64,000 bases of DNA, from positions 2,304,343 to 2,368,342 of the forward strand of contig NZ_LVEM01000001.1 in NCBI RefSeq assembly GCF_001641335.1, given 5' to 3'. A program made the translations under genes and the position numbers. Below the pieces are notes generated by a model. It had not been told where the DNA came from. It searched no databases and saw only the letters and a program-made list of their open reading frames with translations. This DNA comes from Bradyrhizobium stylosanthis (GTDB lineage Bacteria; Pseudomonadota; Alphaproteobacteria; Rhizobiales; Xanthobacteraceae). Below, in pieces: positions 34,657 to 43,085 of this stretch. Position 1 is the stretch's first letter, and each line of letters begins with the position of its first letter.

Positions 34657-36045
34657 TTAGAGCCCCGCTGCGGCCGGCATCGGCTTGACCTTGCCTGCCC
34701 GTTCCTGCTTGAGCAGCTCGGCGACCAGGAAAGCCATATCGATGGATTGCTCGGCATTGAGACGGGGATCGCAGACCGTGTGATAGCGGTCGTTGAGGTC
34801 CTCGTCGGTGATCGCGCGGGCGCCGCCGAGGCACTCGGTGACGTCCTGGCCGGTCATCTCCAGGTGCACGCCGCCGGCATGGGTGCCTTCCGCGGCGTGG
34901 ATCGCGAAGAACGACTTCACCTCGGACAGGACGCGGTCGAACGGCCGCGTCTTGTAGCCTGACGTCGAGGTGATGGTGTTGCCGTGCATGGGATCGCACG
35001 ACCAGACCACCACCTTGCCCTCACGCTTCACCGTGCGGATCATGTTCGGCAGATGCTCGCCGACCTTGTCGGAGCCGAAGCGGCCGATCAGCGTCAGCCG
35101 GCCGGGCTCGTTGTCGGGGTTGAGCACGTCGATCAGCTTCAACAGCTCGTCGGGCTTGAGCGACGGGCCGCACTTCAGGCCGATCGGGTTCTTGATGCCG
35201 CGGAAATACTCGATGTGGCCGTGATCGAGCTGACGGGTGCGGTCGCCGATCCAGATCATGTGGCCCGAGGTCGCGTACCAGTCGCCGGTCGTGGAATCGA
35301 CGCGGGTCATGGCCTGCTCGTAGCCGAGCAGCAGCGCTTCGTGGCTGGTGTAGAAATCGGTGGCGCGCAGCTCGGGATGGCTCTCGAGGTCGAGGCCGCA
35401 GGCGCGCATGAAGTTGAGCGCATCCGAGATGCGGTCGGCCAGCTCCTTGTAGCGGCGGGACTGCGGGCTGTCCTTGAGGAAGCCGAGCATCCATTCATGC
35501 ACGCTGCCGAGATTGGCGTAGCCGCCGGTCGCGAAGGCGCGCAGCAGGTTCAGCGTCGCGGCCGACTGGCGGTAGGCCATCAGCTGGCGTTGCGGATCCG
35601 GAACACGCGCTTCCTTGGTGAAGGCGATGTCGTTGACGATGTCGCCGCGATAGCTCGGCAGCTCGATGCCATTCAGCTTTTCGGTCGGCGACGAGCGCGG
35701 CTTTGCGAACTGGCCGGCAATGCGACCGACCTTCACCACCGGCACGGCGCCGGCATAGGTCAGCACCACCGCCATCTGCAGCAGCACGCGGAAGAAGTCG
35801 CGGATGTTGTTGGCGCCGTGCTCGGCAAAGCTCTCGGCGCAGTCGCCGCCCTGGAGCAGGAAGGCCTCGCCGGCCGCAACGCGCGCCAGCGCCTTCTTCA
35901 GATTGCGCGCCTCGCCCGCGAACACCAGCGGCGGAAAGGTCGCAAGCTGCGCCTCGACGTCGGCCAAAGCCTTGGCGTCGGGATATTCGGGCACCTGTAG
36001 CACCGGCTTGCTGCGCCAGGACTCGGGCGTCCATCGCTCGGACAT
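34657..36045 (-). CDS. Class II (plant-type) DAHP synthase
   Basis: The product is 462 residues. [49 protein letters not shown] and [20 protein letters not shown] are signatures of the type II family, metal-dependent via Cys, His, Glu and Asp. It condenses phosphoenolpyruvate and erythrose-4-phosphate, the first step to chorismate and aromatic amino acids. ATG 36045 ([10 protein letters not shown]) has GGAGAG six bases upstream and is preferred to the ATG ten codons earlier. It leads the operon with dgkA and nadE and diverges from the hydrolase gene across 180 bases that should contain both promoters. Confidence 0.95.
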   Translation of the reverse strand: MSERWTPESWRSKPVLQVPEYPDAKALADVEAQLATFPPLVFAGEARNLKKALARVAAGEAFLLQGGDCAESFAEHGANNIRDFFRVLLQMAVVLTYAGAVPVVKVGRIAGQFAKPRSSPTEKLNGIELPSYRGDIVNDIAFTKEARVPDPQRQLMAYRQSAATLNLLRAFATGGYANLGSVHEWMLGFLKDSPQSRRYKELADRISDALNFMRACGLDLESHPELRATDFYTSHEALLLGYEQAMTRVDSTTGDWYATSGHMIWIGDRTRQLDHGHIEYFRGIKNPIGLKCGPSLKPDELLKLIDVLNPDNEPGRLTLIGRFGSDKVGEHLPNMIRTVKREGKVVVWSCDPMHGNTITSTSGYKTRPFDRVLSEVKSFFAIHAAEGTHAGGVHLEMTGQDVTECLGGARAITDEDLNDRYHTVCDPRLNAEQSIDMAFLVAELLKQERAGKVKPMPAAAGL

Positions 36046-36225
36046 CGCAATCTCTCCGTGAAGCAAAAAGCGCAACCTGATCTGTGGGTTGCGAGGGCCG
36101 CCTTATACACAGGCTAAAACGACACCGCCAGTTGTAAATCCGTTTTGCATTGCAAACCCTTGCGGGCAAAGCTGAATTCGCATTTGCTGGGGGCAGCGAG
36201 GAAACCGGCAAGATACTTTCCGCCC

Positions 36226-37122
36226 ATGGACGCGGCATTGGACGACGTTTTCATCGACGAGATCAGCTTCCCGGCGGCCGACGGCTATGCGCTGGCCGGC
36301 ACCCTGTTCCTGCCGCGCGGCACCAAGCGCCACGCCGTCCTGATCAACTCGGCCACCGCCGTCCCGCGCAAGATCTATCGCGGCTTTGCCTCCTATCTCG
36401 CCCATCGCGGCTGCGCGGTCCTCACCTACGACTATCGCGGCATCGGCGACAGCAGGCTGCCGGCGATGGTCGGCTACAACCAGCCGAAATCGCTGGTCGG
36501 CTTCAAAGCCTCGATGTCGGATTGGGCCGCGCTCGACGTCAGCGCCGCAGTGCGCTGGATGCGCGAGCGTTACAACACCCTGCCCCTCGCCTATGTCGGC
36601 CATTCCTACGGCGGCCAGGCGCTCGGGCTGATCGAGAACAACAGCGAGATCTCGCGGGCCGCCTTCGTGGCCTCGCAGGCCGCGACCTGGCGGCTGATGA
36701 CCTCGCCGGAGAAGTACAGAGTCTACGCCTTCATGAATTTCGTGGGGGTCCCGCTGGTCCACGCTCTCGGCTACGCGCCGGGCTGGGCCGGCATCGGCGA
36801 GGACCTGCCCAAGGGCGTCTTCCTGCAATGGGCCGACTGGGTCTCGAGCCCGCGCTATCTCTTCGATTCAAAACTGCCGGCGCTCGACAATTTCGCAAAG
36901 TTCAAGGGCGAGCTGCGGGCGCTGTGCTTCTCCGACGATCCCTGGGCAACGCGCTCCGCGGTCGAGCTGCTGACGAGCGGCTTCACCGCGATCAAGCCGG
37001 AGGTCTTGACGGTGAAGCCGTCCGACGTCGGCACCAAGGCCATCGGCCATTTCGGCTTCTTCCGCCCCGATCACCGCGACACGCTGTGGCGCGGCCTTGC
37101 GGAATGGATCCAGGGCGAGTGA
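36226..37122 (+). CDS. Alpha/beta hydrolase, COG4757-like
   Basis: The product is 298 residues. The nucleophile elbow is YVGHSYGGQAL, with Ser in G-H-S-Y-G. RGIGDSRLPAMVGY and LRALCFSDDPWATRSAVELL (acid region) precede the His in KAIGHFGFFRPDHRDTLW. No signal peptide is seen. A start at 36145 is possible, but ATG 36226 (MDAALDDVFIDE) gives the usual length. Substrate is unknown; the strongly conserved Tyr/Phe-rich C-terminus suggests an esterase or acyl-hydrolase. Confidence 0.85.
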   Translation: MDAALDDVFIDEISFPAADGYALAGTLFLPRGTKRHAVLINSATAVPRKIYRGFASYLAHRGCAVLTYDYRGIGDSRLPAMVGYNQPKSLVGFKASMSDWAALDVSAAVRWMRERYNTLPLAYVGHSYGGQALGLIENNSEISRAAFVASQAATWRLMTSPEKYRVYAFMNFVGVPLVHALGYAPGWAGIGEDLPKGVFLQWADWVSSPRYLFDSKLPALDNFAKFKGELRALCFSDDPWATRSAVELLTSGFTAIKPEVLTVKPSDVGTKAIGHFGFFRPDHRDTLWRGLAEWIQGE

Positions 37123-37129
37123 GACGGCG

Positions 37130-37393
37130 TCAGCGAATGATCGTCGTGAGCGACGAGTAGCGCCTGTTCGGTTTGACCTCGCTCGGCGCAAACTGCGCGA
37201 ACGCTTCGCTGACGCGCACGGCCGGCGGCGTGTCGCTTGCGAAGCGGAATTCCTTCGGCTTCGGCGCGTAGAAGCTGGCGCTATAATAGGAATCGTCGAA
37301 GCGCGCCTCGCCGACCCCGAACACTGCGTCGCAGGCGAACAGGAGCGCATACACGCCCGCAACCGCCACGACGATCTCCCTGAAGATAGACAT
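37130..37393 (-). CDS. Small hypothetical membrane-anchored protein
   Basis: The product is 87 residues from ATG 37393 (MSIFREIVVAVAGVYALLFA). One N-terminal helix (about 6-24) acts as an anchor or uncleaved signal; the rest is hydrophilic with an aromatic patch (RFDDSYYSASFYAPKPKEF) and probably lies in the periplasm. AGGG lies 9 bases upstream of the ATG. The frame is open upstream, but that part lacks a Shine-Dalgarno sequence. I do not recognise the family. It converges on the hydrolase gene with 7 bases between stops. Confidence 0.65.
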   Translation of the reverse strand: MSIFREIVVAVAGVYALLFACDAVFGVGEARFDDSYYSASFYAPKPKEFRFASDTPPAVRVSEAFAQFAPSEVKPNRRYSSLTTIIR

Positions 37394-37519
37394 GATGAAG
37401 CCCTGCCCTGTTGCGGACAGGATGCAGGCCGGTTCCAAAGCTCTGGTTTAAGGCGCCGTGCGACTTGTCGGGAGGGTTTGCACCGGCTGAGCCGAATGCA
37501 GACAATTTTACCGATCTCG

Positions 37520-37556
37520 AAAAAAAGAGCCCGCCTGACCGGACGATCAGGCGGGC
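37520..37556 (-). terminator. Rho-independent terminator of the aldehyde dehydrogenase gene
   Basis: On the minus strand GCCCGCCTGA, an 8-base loop and TCAGGCGGGC form a perfect 10-bp GC-rich stem followed by TC and seven T. It lies 26 bases after the aldehyde dehydrogenase stop. This is the clearest intrinsic terminator in the window. Confidence 0.93.
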
Positions 37557-37581
37557 CCAGGATTGGCCGATCGGGAGGGTA

Positions 37582-39066
37582 TCAGACGGCCAGATTCATC
37601 CACACCGCCTTGGGTTCGGTGAAATTGTCGAGCGCGGCGGTGCCGTGCTCGCGGCCGAGGCCGGAGTCGCGCTCGCCGCCCCAGGGCAGGCGCACGTCGG
37701 TATAGCCATAGGTGTTCATCCAGACCGTGCCGGCGCGGGCCCGCTTGGCGAAGCGCTGAAGCTTGCCGACGTCGCGGCTCCAGACGCCGGCGGCGAGGCT
37801 GTAGGCGGTGCCGTTGGCGATCCTGAGCGCATCGGCCTCGTCCTTGAACTTGATGACGCTGACGACGGGCCCGAAGATCTCCTCCTGCGAGACCCGCATT
37901 TCGTGCTCGACGTCAGCGAACACCGTCGGGCTGATGAAATAGCCGCGCTCGCCGATACGCGTCCCGCCGGTGACGAGCCTCGCGCCCTCCTTCTGTCCGA
38001 TCTCGACATAGTCGAGGATCGACTTCATCTGCTTCTCGGAAATGACGGGGCCGAGCGCGGTCTTGCGATCGAGCGGATCGCCGATCCTCAGCGACTTCGC
38101 GCGCGCGGCAAGCCGCTCGACGACCTCGTCATAGGCCTTCTCCTGCACCAGCACGCGTGAGCCGGCCGAGCAGACCTGGCCTGCATTGAAGAAGATGCCG
38201 GAGGCCGCAGCCTTGCTTGCTGCTTCGAGATCGGCATCGTCGAAAATCACGTTGGCCGACTTGCCGCCGAGCTCGAGCGAGACGCGCTTGAAGTTGCTCG
38301 CCGCGCCCTTCATGATTCCGCGGCCGACGCCCGGCGAGCCCGTGAAGGTGACCTTGTCCACGTCGGGGTGGTTGACCAGCGCGTCGCCGACGACGCGGCC
38401 CGGCCCCGTGACGACGTTGAACACGCCCGCCGGAAGACCCGCTTCGAGCGCGAGCTCGGCGATGCGCAGCGCCGACAGCGAGGTCAGCTCGGCCGGCTTC
38501 ATCACGATGGTGCAGCCGCAGGCCAGTGCGGGGGCGAGCTTCCACATGCCGATCATCAGCGGGAAATTCCACGGCACGATCGCCGCGACCACGCCGACCG
38601 GCTCGCGCATCGTGTAGGTCAAGGCATCATCGCGCACCGGCACGACGTCGCCGCTGATCTTGTCGGCCCAGCCGGCGTAGTAGATCAGCGTGTCGACGGC
38701 GGCGGGGAAGTCCTGGCGCATCGTCGCCGAGATCGGCTTGCCGGCATCGATCGACTCGAGCTCGATGATCTCGTCTGAGTGCCGCTTGAGCAGGTCGGCC
38801 CAGCGCAGCAGGATCTGGCCGCGCTCGGAGGCGCGCATGGTGCGCCAGGGGCCCTCGAACGCCCGGCGCGCGGCGGCCACGGCGATCTCGACATCGGCCT
38901 CGCCGCCCTCGGCGACGGTGGCGATGACCTGCCCCGTTGCAGGATTGAGGGATTTGAAGGTGCGGCCGGAGCTGGCGGGCACGCGGCGGCCGTCGATGAG
39001 CAGATGCTGTGGCCGGGCCATGAACTCGGTCGCCGGCGAATGCGCAAAGTCATATGCAACAGACAT
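37582..39066 (-). CDS. NAD(P)-dependent aldehyde dehydrogenase
   Basis: The product is 494 residues from ATG 39066, which has AGGAGG 7 bases upstream; the ATG at 39069 is only 4 bases from it. VVAAIVPWNFPLMIGMWKLA and VTFTGSPGVGRGI bind the cofactor. Catalytic Glu 265 is in VSLELGGKSANV and Cys 299 in FFNAGQVCSAGSRV. The C-terminal YGYTDVRLPWGGERDSGLGR resembles the betaine/phenylacetaldehyde/aminoaldehyde group (ALDH family 2-like). The substrate is not fixed. It diverges from a ModE-like/binding-protein-like regulator gene across 113 bases containing TCTGG-TATG-CCAGA (39082-39095), which is a plausible operator. Confidence 0.92.
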   Translation of the reverse strand: MSVAYDFAHSPATEFMARPQHLLIDGRRVPASSGRTFKSLNPATGQVIATVAEGGEADVEIAVAAARRAFEGPWRTMRASERGQILLRWADLLKRHSDEIIELESIDAGKPISATMRQDFPAAVDTLIYYAGWADKISGDVVPVRDDALTYTMREPVGVVAAIVPWNFPLMIGMWKLAPALACGCTIVMKPAELTSLSALRIAELALEAGLPAGVFNVVTGPGRVVGDALVNHPDVDKVTFTGSPGVGRGIMKGAASNFKRVSLELGGKSANVIFDDADLEAASKAAASGIFFNAGQVCSAGSRVLVQEKAYDEVVERLAARAKSLRIGDPLDRKTALGPVISEKQMKSILDYVEIGQKEGARLVTGGTRIGERGYFISPTVFADVEHEMRVSQEEIFGPVVSVIKFKDEADALRIANGTAYSLAAGVWSRDVGKLQRFAKRARAGTVWMNTYGYTDVRLPWGGERDSGLGREHGTAALDNFTEPKAVWMNLAV

Positions 39067-39179
39067 CATATTTCCTCCTGATCTGGTATGCCAGACTAGG
39101 TGTCTATTGGCTGGAGTAAATATGATACGTTCTGCAAATGGACGCCCAACATATGAAGCGTAGTTCATAAGGATAGCCC

Positions 39180-40262
39180 ATGCTTCAGATCGAGATCGAG
39201 GCCGTCTGGCGGTTTCGCCGCGAGGGCAGCCCGCGCACTGTCGTCGTCATGCTCGGCGTGCTCAACGAGATCCGGAAGACCGGAAAGATCACCAGCGCGG
39301 CCAGCGATGCGCAGCTCTCCTACCGCCACGTCTGGAATCTGATCGAGCAATGGTCGGAGTTCTTCGGCACGCCGCTGGTGGAAACCCAGCGCGGCAAAGG
39401 TTCAAAACTCACGCCGTTCGGCGAGCGGCTGGTGTGGGCCGGCGAGCGCATGCAGGCCCGGCTCGGGCCGCAGCTCGAAAACCTGGCGCAGGAGCTCGCC
39501 AGCGAGATCAAGCCGTTCCTCGAACAGCGCCCCTCCGTGATCCGCGTTCATGCGAGCCACGGCTTTGCCGTGGCAAAGCTGCGCGAATTCCTCGACCGCG
39601 AGCCCGGCATCGGCGTCGATCTGCGCTATGTCAGCAACCAGCATTCGCTGGTGTCGCTGGCGCAGGGTGCCTGCGACCTCTCCGGCCTGCATCTGCCGCA
39701 CGGCGCACTGCGCGCGCAAGGGATCAAGGCTGCGCGCGAATGGCTCGATCCGCGCGAGGACCGCATCATCAACTTCGTCACCCGCGAGATGGGCCTGATG
39801 GTCGCGCGCGGCAATCCGCTGCGGATCGCCTCGCTCGATGACCTCACCAAGCCCACCGTCCGCTTCGTCAACCGTGACCATGATTCCGGCACGCGCCTTT
39901 TGTTCGACCAGTTGCTGGCCGCGAACGGTATCGACGAGAGCAGGATCAACGGCGCGCAGCAGATCGAGTTCACCCACGCCGCCGTTGCGGCCTATGTCGC
40001 CAGCGGCATGGCGGATGCGTGCTTCGGCGTCGAGGCCGCCGCGCGCCAGTTCGGGCTCGATTTCATCCGCATCCTCACAGAGGACTATTTCTTCGTCTGC
40101 AAGCGCGCCTTCCTCGACACCGCGCCGATGCAGCGCATCCTCGAAATCATCCGCAGCCACGATTTTCGCGCAGCGATCGCCACCCTGCCCGGCTACACCG
40201 CATCGGACACGGGCGAAGTGACCGGCGTGAAGGCGTTTCTGGAGATGCACGCCGTGCGGTGA
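39180..40262 (+). CDS. Regulator with ModE-like winged helix and periplasmic-binding-protein-like sensor domain
   Basis: The product is 360 residues. Residues 1-100 form a ModE/LysR-like winged helix (LNEIRKTGKITSAASDAQLS, YRHVWNLIEQWSEFFGTPLV, GSKLTPFGERLVWAG). Residues about 115-345 form a PBP-like domain (IRVHASHGFAVAKLREFL, FVNRDHDSGTRLLFDQLLA, YVASGMADACFGVEAAARQF) of the type fused to molybdate/tungstate-related regulators. It probably senses a small anion or organic ligand and controls the divergent aldehyde dehydrogenase gene. No membrane or signal segment is seen, so sensing is cytoplasmic. The ligand is unknown. Confidence 0.85.
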   Translation: MLQIEIEAVWRFRREGSPRTVVVMLGVLNEIRKTGKITSAASDAQLSYRHVWNLIEQWSEFFGTPLVETQRGKGSKLTPFGERLVWAGERMQARLGPQLENLAQELASEIKPFLEQRPSVIRVHASHGFAVAKLREFLDREPGIGVDLRYVSNQHSLVSLAQGACDLSGLHLPHGALRAQGIKAAREWLDPREDRIINFVTREMGLMVARGNPLRIASLDDLTKPTVRFVNRDHDSGTRLLFDQLLAANGIDESRINGAQQIEFTHAAVAAYVASGMADACFGVEAAARQFGLDFIRILTEDYFFVCKRAFLDTAPMQRILEIIRSHDFRAAIATLPGYTASDTGEVTGVKAFLEMHAVR

Positions 40263-40306
40263 TGAATGACGGCGCGCTCGCTTGTCCGCGGCGGGCAAGA
40301 GTGGCA

Positions 40307-40714
40307 ATGTCGTCAGGCAAAGTCCAAGAGATGCCCGTCATGTCGCGCGCGAGCGCCAAGCCGCTTCCCCAGCTCAGCCTTCGCATCGACCTCGACGACG
40401 AGAATCGGATCGGGCCCGGCAAGATCGAGCTTCTGGAACAGATCCGCGAGCACGGCTCGATCTCCGCGGCCGGCCGGGCCATGGACATGTCCTACAAGCG
40501 GGCCTGGGACCTGGTCGACGAGATCAAGCGCATCTGCGGGCATGCCGTGGTCGAGCCGCAGGCCGGCGGCAAGAACGGCGGCGGCGCGATGCTGACCCCG
40601 TTCGGCGAGAAACTCGTCGCACGCTACCGCAAGATCGAACGCGACGCCGCGCGCGCCGTGCACAAGGAGCTGGAAGCGCTCAGGAGCGACATCGGCCGTT
40701 CGCGGAAGTCGTGA
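40307..40714 (+). CDS. Short ModE-like DNA-binding protein
   Basis: The product is 135 residues. LSLRIDLDDENRIGPGKIEL, EHGSISAAGRAMDMSYKRAW and a MLTPFGEKLVARYRKIERDA wing match the ModE N-terminal domain. The molbindin/TOBE domains that bind molybdate in full-length ModE (about 260 residues) are absent, so this is a single-domain form. Starts at 40307, 40331 or 40340 all remain possible. It follows the PBP-type regulator by 44 bases on the same strand. A sequence resembling a ModE box lies downstream at 41118, before the divergent 125-residue protein gene. Confidence 0.85.
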   Translation: MSSGKVQEMPVMSRASAKPLPQLSLRIDLDDENRIGPGKIELLEQIREHGSISAAGRAMDMSYKRAWDLVDEIKRICGHAVVEPQAGGKNGGGAMLTPFGEKLVARYRKIERDAARAVHKELEALRSDIGRSRKS

Positions 40715-40720
40715 CAGCGA

Positions 40721-41098
40721 TCAGTTCGGCCGCCCCATCACTTCCGGCATCGGCTGCGTCAGCGCTTCGCCGAGCAGGCTCTGCTCCGACTTCGGGATCG
40801 AGAACCGCACCTTGAAGCCGTCCTCGGTCTGGAGCGTGATGATGCGCTGGGTCGTGTCGGTCGCTTGCTCCAACACCCAGGACGCGAGCGGATAGGCATA
40901 GCGCAGGCTCTGGTCGCCATAGCGGGCCTTCAGCGCGGTCTCCAGCAGACCGGGGAGCGTCATGATCAGCGCGCCGACCTGGTTGAGCGAGACGCTGACC
41001 GCGGCAGGATTGCCCGCCACATCCTCGAATCCCAGCGAGATCGCGCCGCCATCGGCGGCCACCTCGCAGGTCGTGAGCTGCCTCACCTTGATTTCCAT
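40721..41098 (-). CDS. Hypothetical protein next to ModE-like gene
   Basis: The product is 125 residues from ATG 41098 (MEIKVRQLTTCEVAADGG). The frame is open to 41209, but that would read through the candidate operator. It has no signal peptide, no Cys pair and no membrane helix. ISLGFEDVAGNPAAVSVSLN and RIITLQTEDGFKVRFSIPKS look like beta strands. I do not recognise the family. It is convergent with the short ModE-like gene (6 bases between stops), and its promoter carries a ModE-box-like dyad, which suggests control by molybdate or a related anion. Confidence 0.75.
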   Translation of the reverse strand: MEIKVRQLTTCEVAADGGAISLGFEDVAGNPAAVSVSLNQVGALIMTLPGLLETALKARYGDQSLRYAYPLASWVLEQATDTTQRIITLQTEDGFKVRFSIPKSEQSLLGEALTQPMPEVMGRPN

Positions 41099-41117
41099 CG
41101 CCGGTCCAAGAGCACGC

Positions 41118-41145
41118 TTCGCTATATCCATCAGGATATATCGAT
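41118..41145. promoter_or_regulatory. ModE-box-like operator
   Basis: TCGCTATATCC (41119-41129) and GGATATATCGA (41134-41144) form an inverted repeat with one mismatch around ATCA. Written against the published enterobacterial ModE consensus ATCGNTATATA-N6-TATATAACGAT, the site reads TTCGCTATATC-catcag-GATATATCGAT: the same N6 spacing, with four mismatches at defined positions. Its centre is 33 bases before the 125-residue protein start, a position suited to blocking a promoter. A ModE-like gene lies just beyond. Confidence 0.6.
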
Positions 41146-41220
41146 GTCGCGGCCGGCGTCCAGCCCCGCTTTTCTGGAATTGATCGAACCCGCCGGAAGC
41201 GCTCTGCAAGGCAGCGCGGA

Positions 41221-41832
41221 TCAGACCAGCGGCTCGTCCTTGAGCGCCGAGACCACCTGCTCGCCGCGTTCGGTCAGGCGATAGGTCACCAGCGGACGGC
41301 TCGAGGGCGGCTTGCGATCGATCTCGACGATGTAGCCGCGCACCATCAGCGCTTCGAAGCTGCCGTAATAGCCGAACATGCTGATCTGGTTCTGCTTGAG
41401 CAGCTTGAACTCGCGCAGCAGGCGGATCTCGTTGCCCGAGAGCAGCGAACGGCGCACGCGCTGCACGAACCGCGCGCGCTGGTCGAACCAGACCTGATCG
41501 GGCAGTTCATGCGCGGCCGGCGCCGCATCGCGTTCGCACGGGCGCGCCTCCAGCGTGATGTCGGCGATGGCAGGCGGCAGGCAGGGCATGCTGCTGACGA
41601 CCGCTTCCCTGGCGACGTCGAGCAATGCGATCGACCAGCGCCGCTTGTTGTCCACCATCACCGGCGGCGGCACGACGTTGTCACGCACCAATTGCTCGAA
41701 ACGGCCGGCGGTCACCCCGACATAGGCCGCGGCGCGGCGGCGATCCACCAGACGGGTGGTGTCCGGCTTGTGCTCCAGCTCGCAAGCGATGTTCTCGTTC
41801 ACCCCGAAATCCCCCGGCGCCTCGTTGCGCAC
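41221..41832 (-). CDS. Hypothetical protein with two probable helix-turn-helix regions
   Basis: The product is 203 residues. LVDRRRAAAYVGVTAGRFEQ followed by LVRDNVVPPPVMVDNKRRWS resembles the AlpA/MerR-like helix-turn-helix of site-specific DNA-binding adaptors (about 27-70). The second half (LLREFKLLKQNQISMFGYYG to YRLTERGEQVVSALKDEPLV) looks like a winged helix ending a DNA-binding or dimer domain. A GTG at 41802 after GGGGGATTT is an alternative start. It diverges from the LysR gene. No phage genes are nearby, so it is not obviously an excisionase. Confidence 0.65.
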   Translation of the reverse strand: MRNEAPGDFGVNENIACELEHKPDTTRLVDRRRAAAYVGVTAGRFEQLVRDNVVPPPVMVDNKRRWSIALLDVAREAVVSSMPCLPPAIADITLEARPCERDAAPAAHELPDQVWFDQRARFVQRVRRSLLSGNEIRLLREFKLLKQNQISMFGYYGSFEALMVRGYIVEIDRKPPSSRPLVTYRLTERGEQVVSALKDEPLV

Positions 41833-41962
41833 GGCCCGGCCGTCCCCTGGGACCTGATCGAGCCGGCGGCGAACCTAGGGATGAGGAGCGCTCTCGAAAA
41901 GCAGAGAATTTCGCACGGGTTGATGCCGTTTCGGCAACAGCTATAGTTGGGACGGGGGTCCC

Positions 41963-42901
41963 ATGCGCTTTCATTCGCCGTCCATCCAGTATTTCCATGC
42001 CGTGCGCCGGACCGGTTCGATCCGTGCCGCGGCGCGCGTCCTGAATGTCGCCTCCTCGGCCGTCAGCCGTCAGATTCTTAAGCTCGAGCAAGAGGTTGGG
42101 TCGCCCTTGTTCGAGCGCAATGCGCGCGGCCTGACGCTGACGACGGTCGGCGAGATGCTGGCCCGGCATGTCATGAACGTGCTCCAGGACCTCGACCGCT
42201 TCCGCTCGGACGTTGCCTCCCTCTCCGGCGCCTGGAGCGGCACCGTCAGCATTGCCTGCATCGAGTCGCTGACGGAATCCGTCCTGCCGGACCTGATCGC
42301 GTCCCATCGCGGCCGCGCCCGCCGCGTCAGCTTCACCACCGAGGTGAAGGGATCGTCGGACGTGCTGGAGGCGCTCAGCCGCGGCGAGGCCGACATCGGC
42401 ATCGCCATGGCGCTCCGCCATCCGCCGGATCTGCGGCAGGTCGCCCTGAAGCGCTTTCGCCTCGGCGCGGTGGTCGCCCGCGAGCACCCGCTGGCGCGCC
42501 GCAAGACGGTGACGCTGGAGCAATGCCTCGCCTTCCCCGTCATCAATGCGCTGCCGGAGCTGTCGATCTTTCATCTGCTGCAGCCGCTGATCGCGCAGCT
42601 CCCGGAGACGCCGGAGCCGGCGATCCAGGCCAATTCGATCGACCTGATGCGCGAGCTCGCCGCGCGCGGCGTCGGCGTCGCCTTCCAGACCCAGCTCGGC
42701 ATCAACAGGCTGTCGCGCGACAGCCGGCTCGTCTTCCTGCCGCTCGACAATGCCGGCAGCCCGGTCTGGTCCGATCTCGGCATCTATGTGCGCGCCGAGC
42801 GCACCTTGCCCGCCTACACCGAGTCGTTTCTCCAGGAGCTGGTGCGGGAGCTTGGCGATCGCGAGCGGCGCGAGAACACGGCCTATCCGCCGACGCCGTA
42901 G
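41963..42901 (+). CDS. LysR-type transcriptional regulator
   Basis: The product is 312 residues. The N-terminal winged helix is FHAVRRTGSIRAAARVLNVA, SSAVSRQILKLEQEVGSPLF and ERNARGLTLTTVGEMLARHV. The effector domain (about 95-295) contains GSSDVLEALSRGEADIGIAM and FPVINALPELSIFH. LysR proteins usually control a divergent gene, here the helix-turn-helix protein gene across about 130 bases. No metabolic target is evident, since the next gene downstream is a diguanylate cyclase after 184 bases. Effector unknown. Confidence 0.92.
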   Translation: MRFHSPSIQYFHAVRRTGSIRAAARVLNVASSAVSRQILKLEQEVGSPLFERNARGLTLTTVGEMLARHVMNVLQDLDRFRSDVASLSGAWSGTVSIACIESLTESVLPDLIASHRGRARRVSFTTEVKGSSDVLEALSRGEADIGIAMALRHPPDLRQVALKRFRLGAVVAREHPLARRKTVTLEQCLAFPVINALPELSIFHLLQPLIAQLPETPEPAIQANSIDLMRELAARGVGVAFQTQLGINRLSRDSRLVFLPLDNAGSPVWSDLGIYVRAERTLPAYTESFLQELVRELGDRERRENTAYPPTP

Positions 42902-43085
42902 CGCCGCGTGCAGCCCCGTGCTTCTGCGGACAACCCCGATGAAACACGGGGCATTCTGCCCATTTCCGACAACCGGCTGCACGTCCTGTTAATGACGGAA
43001 CGAGTTTCAGGCCCCGCGCGCGCGAAAATTAGTTGCTCGGCAATGCCGCACGGCAATGGTGGCCGGATCACACCGGAACAGGCCG

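Noticed and set aside
42935..42960. Possible terminator (ccccg...cgggg) after the LysR gene
   Set aside because: Only a 5-bp stem with no T-run.
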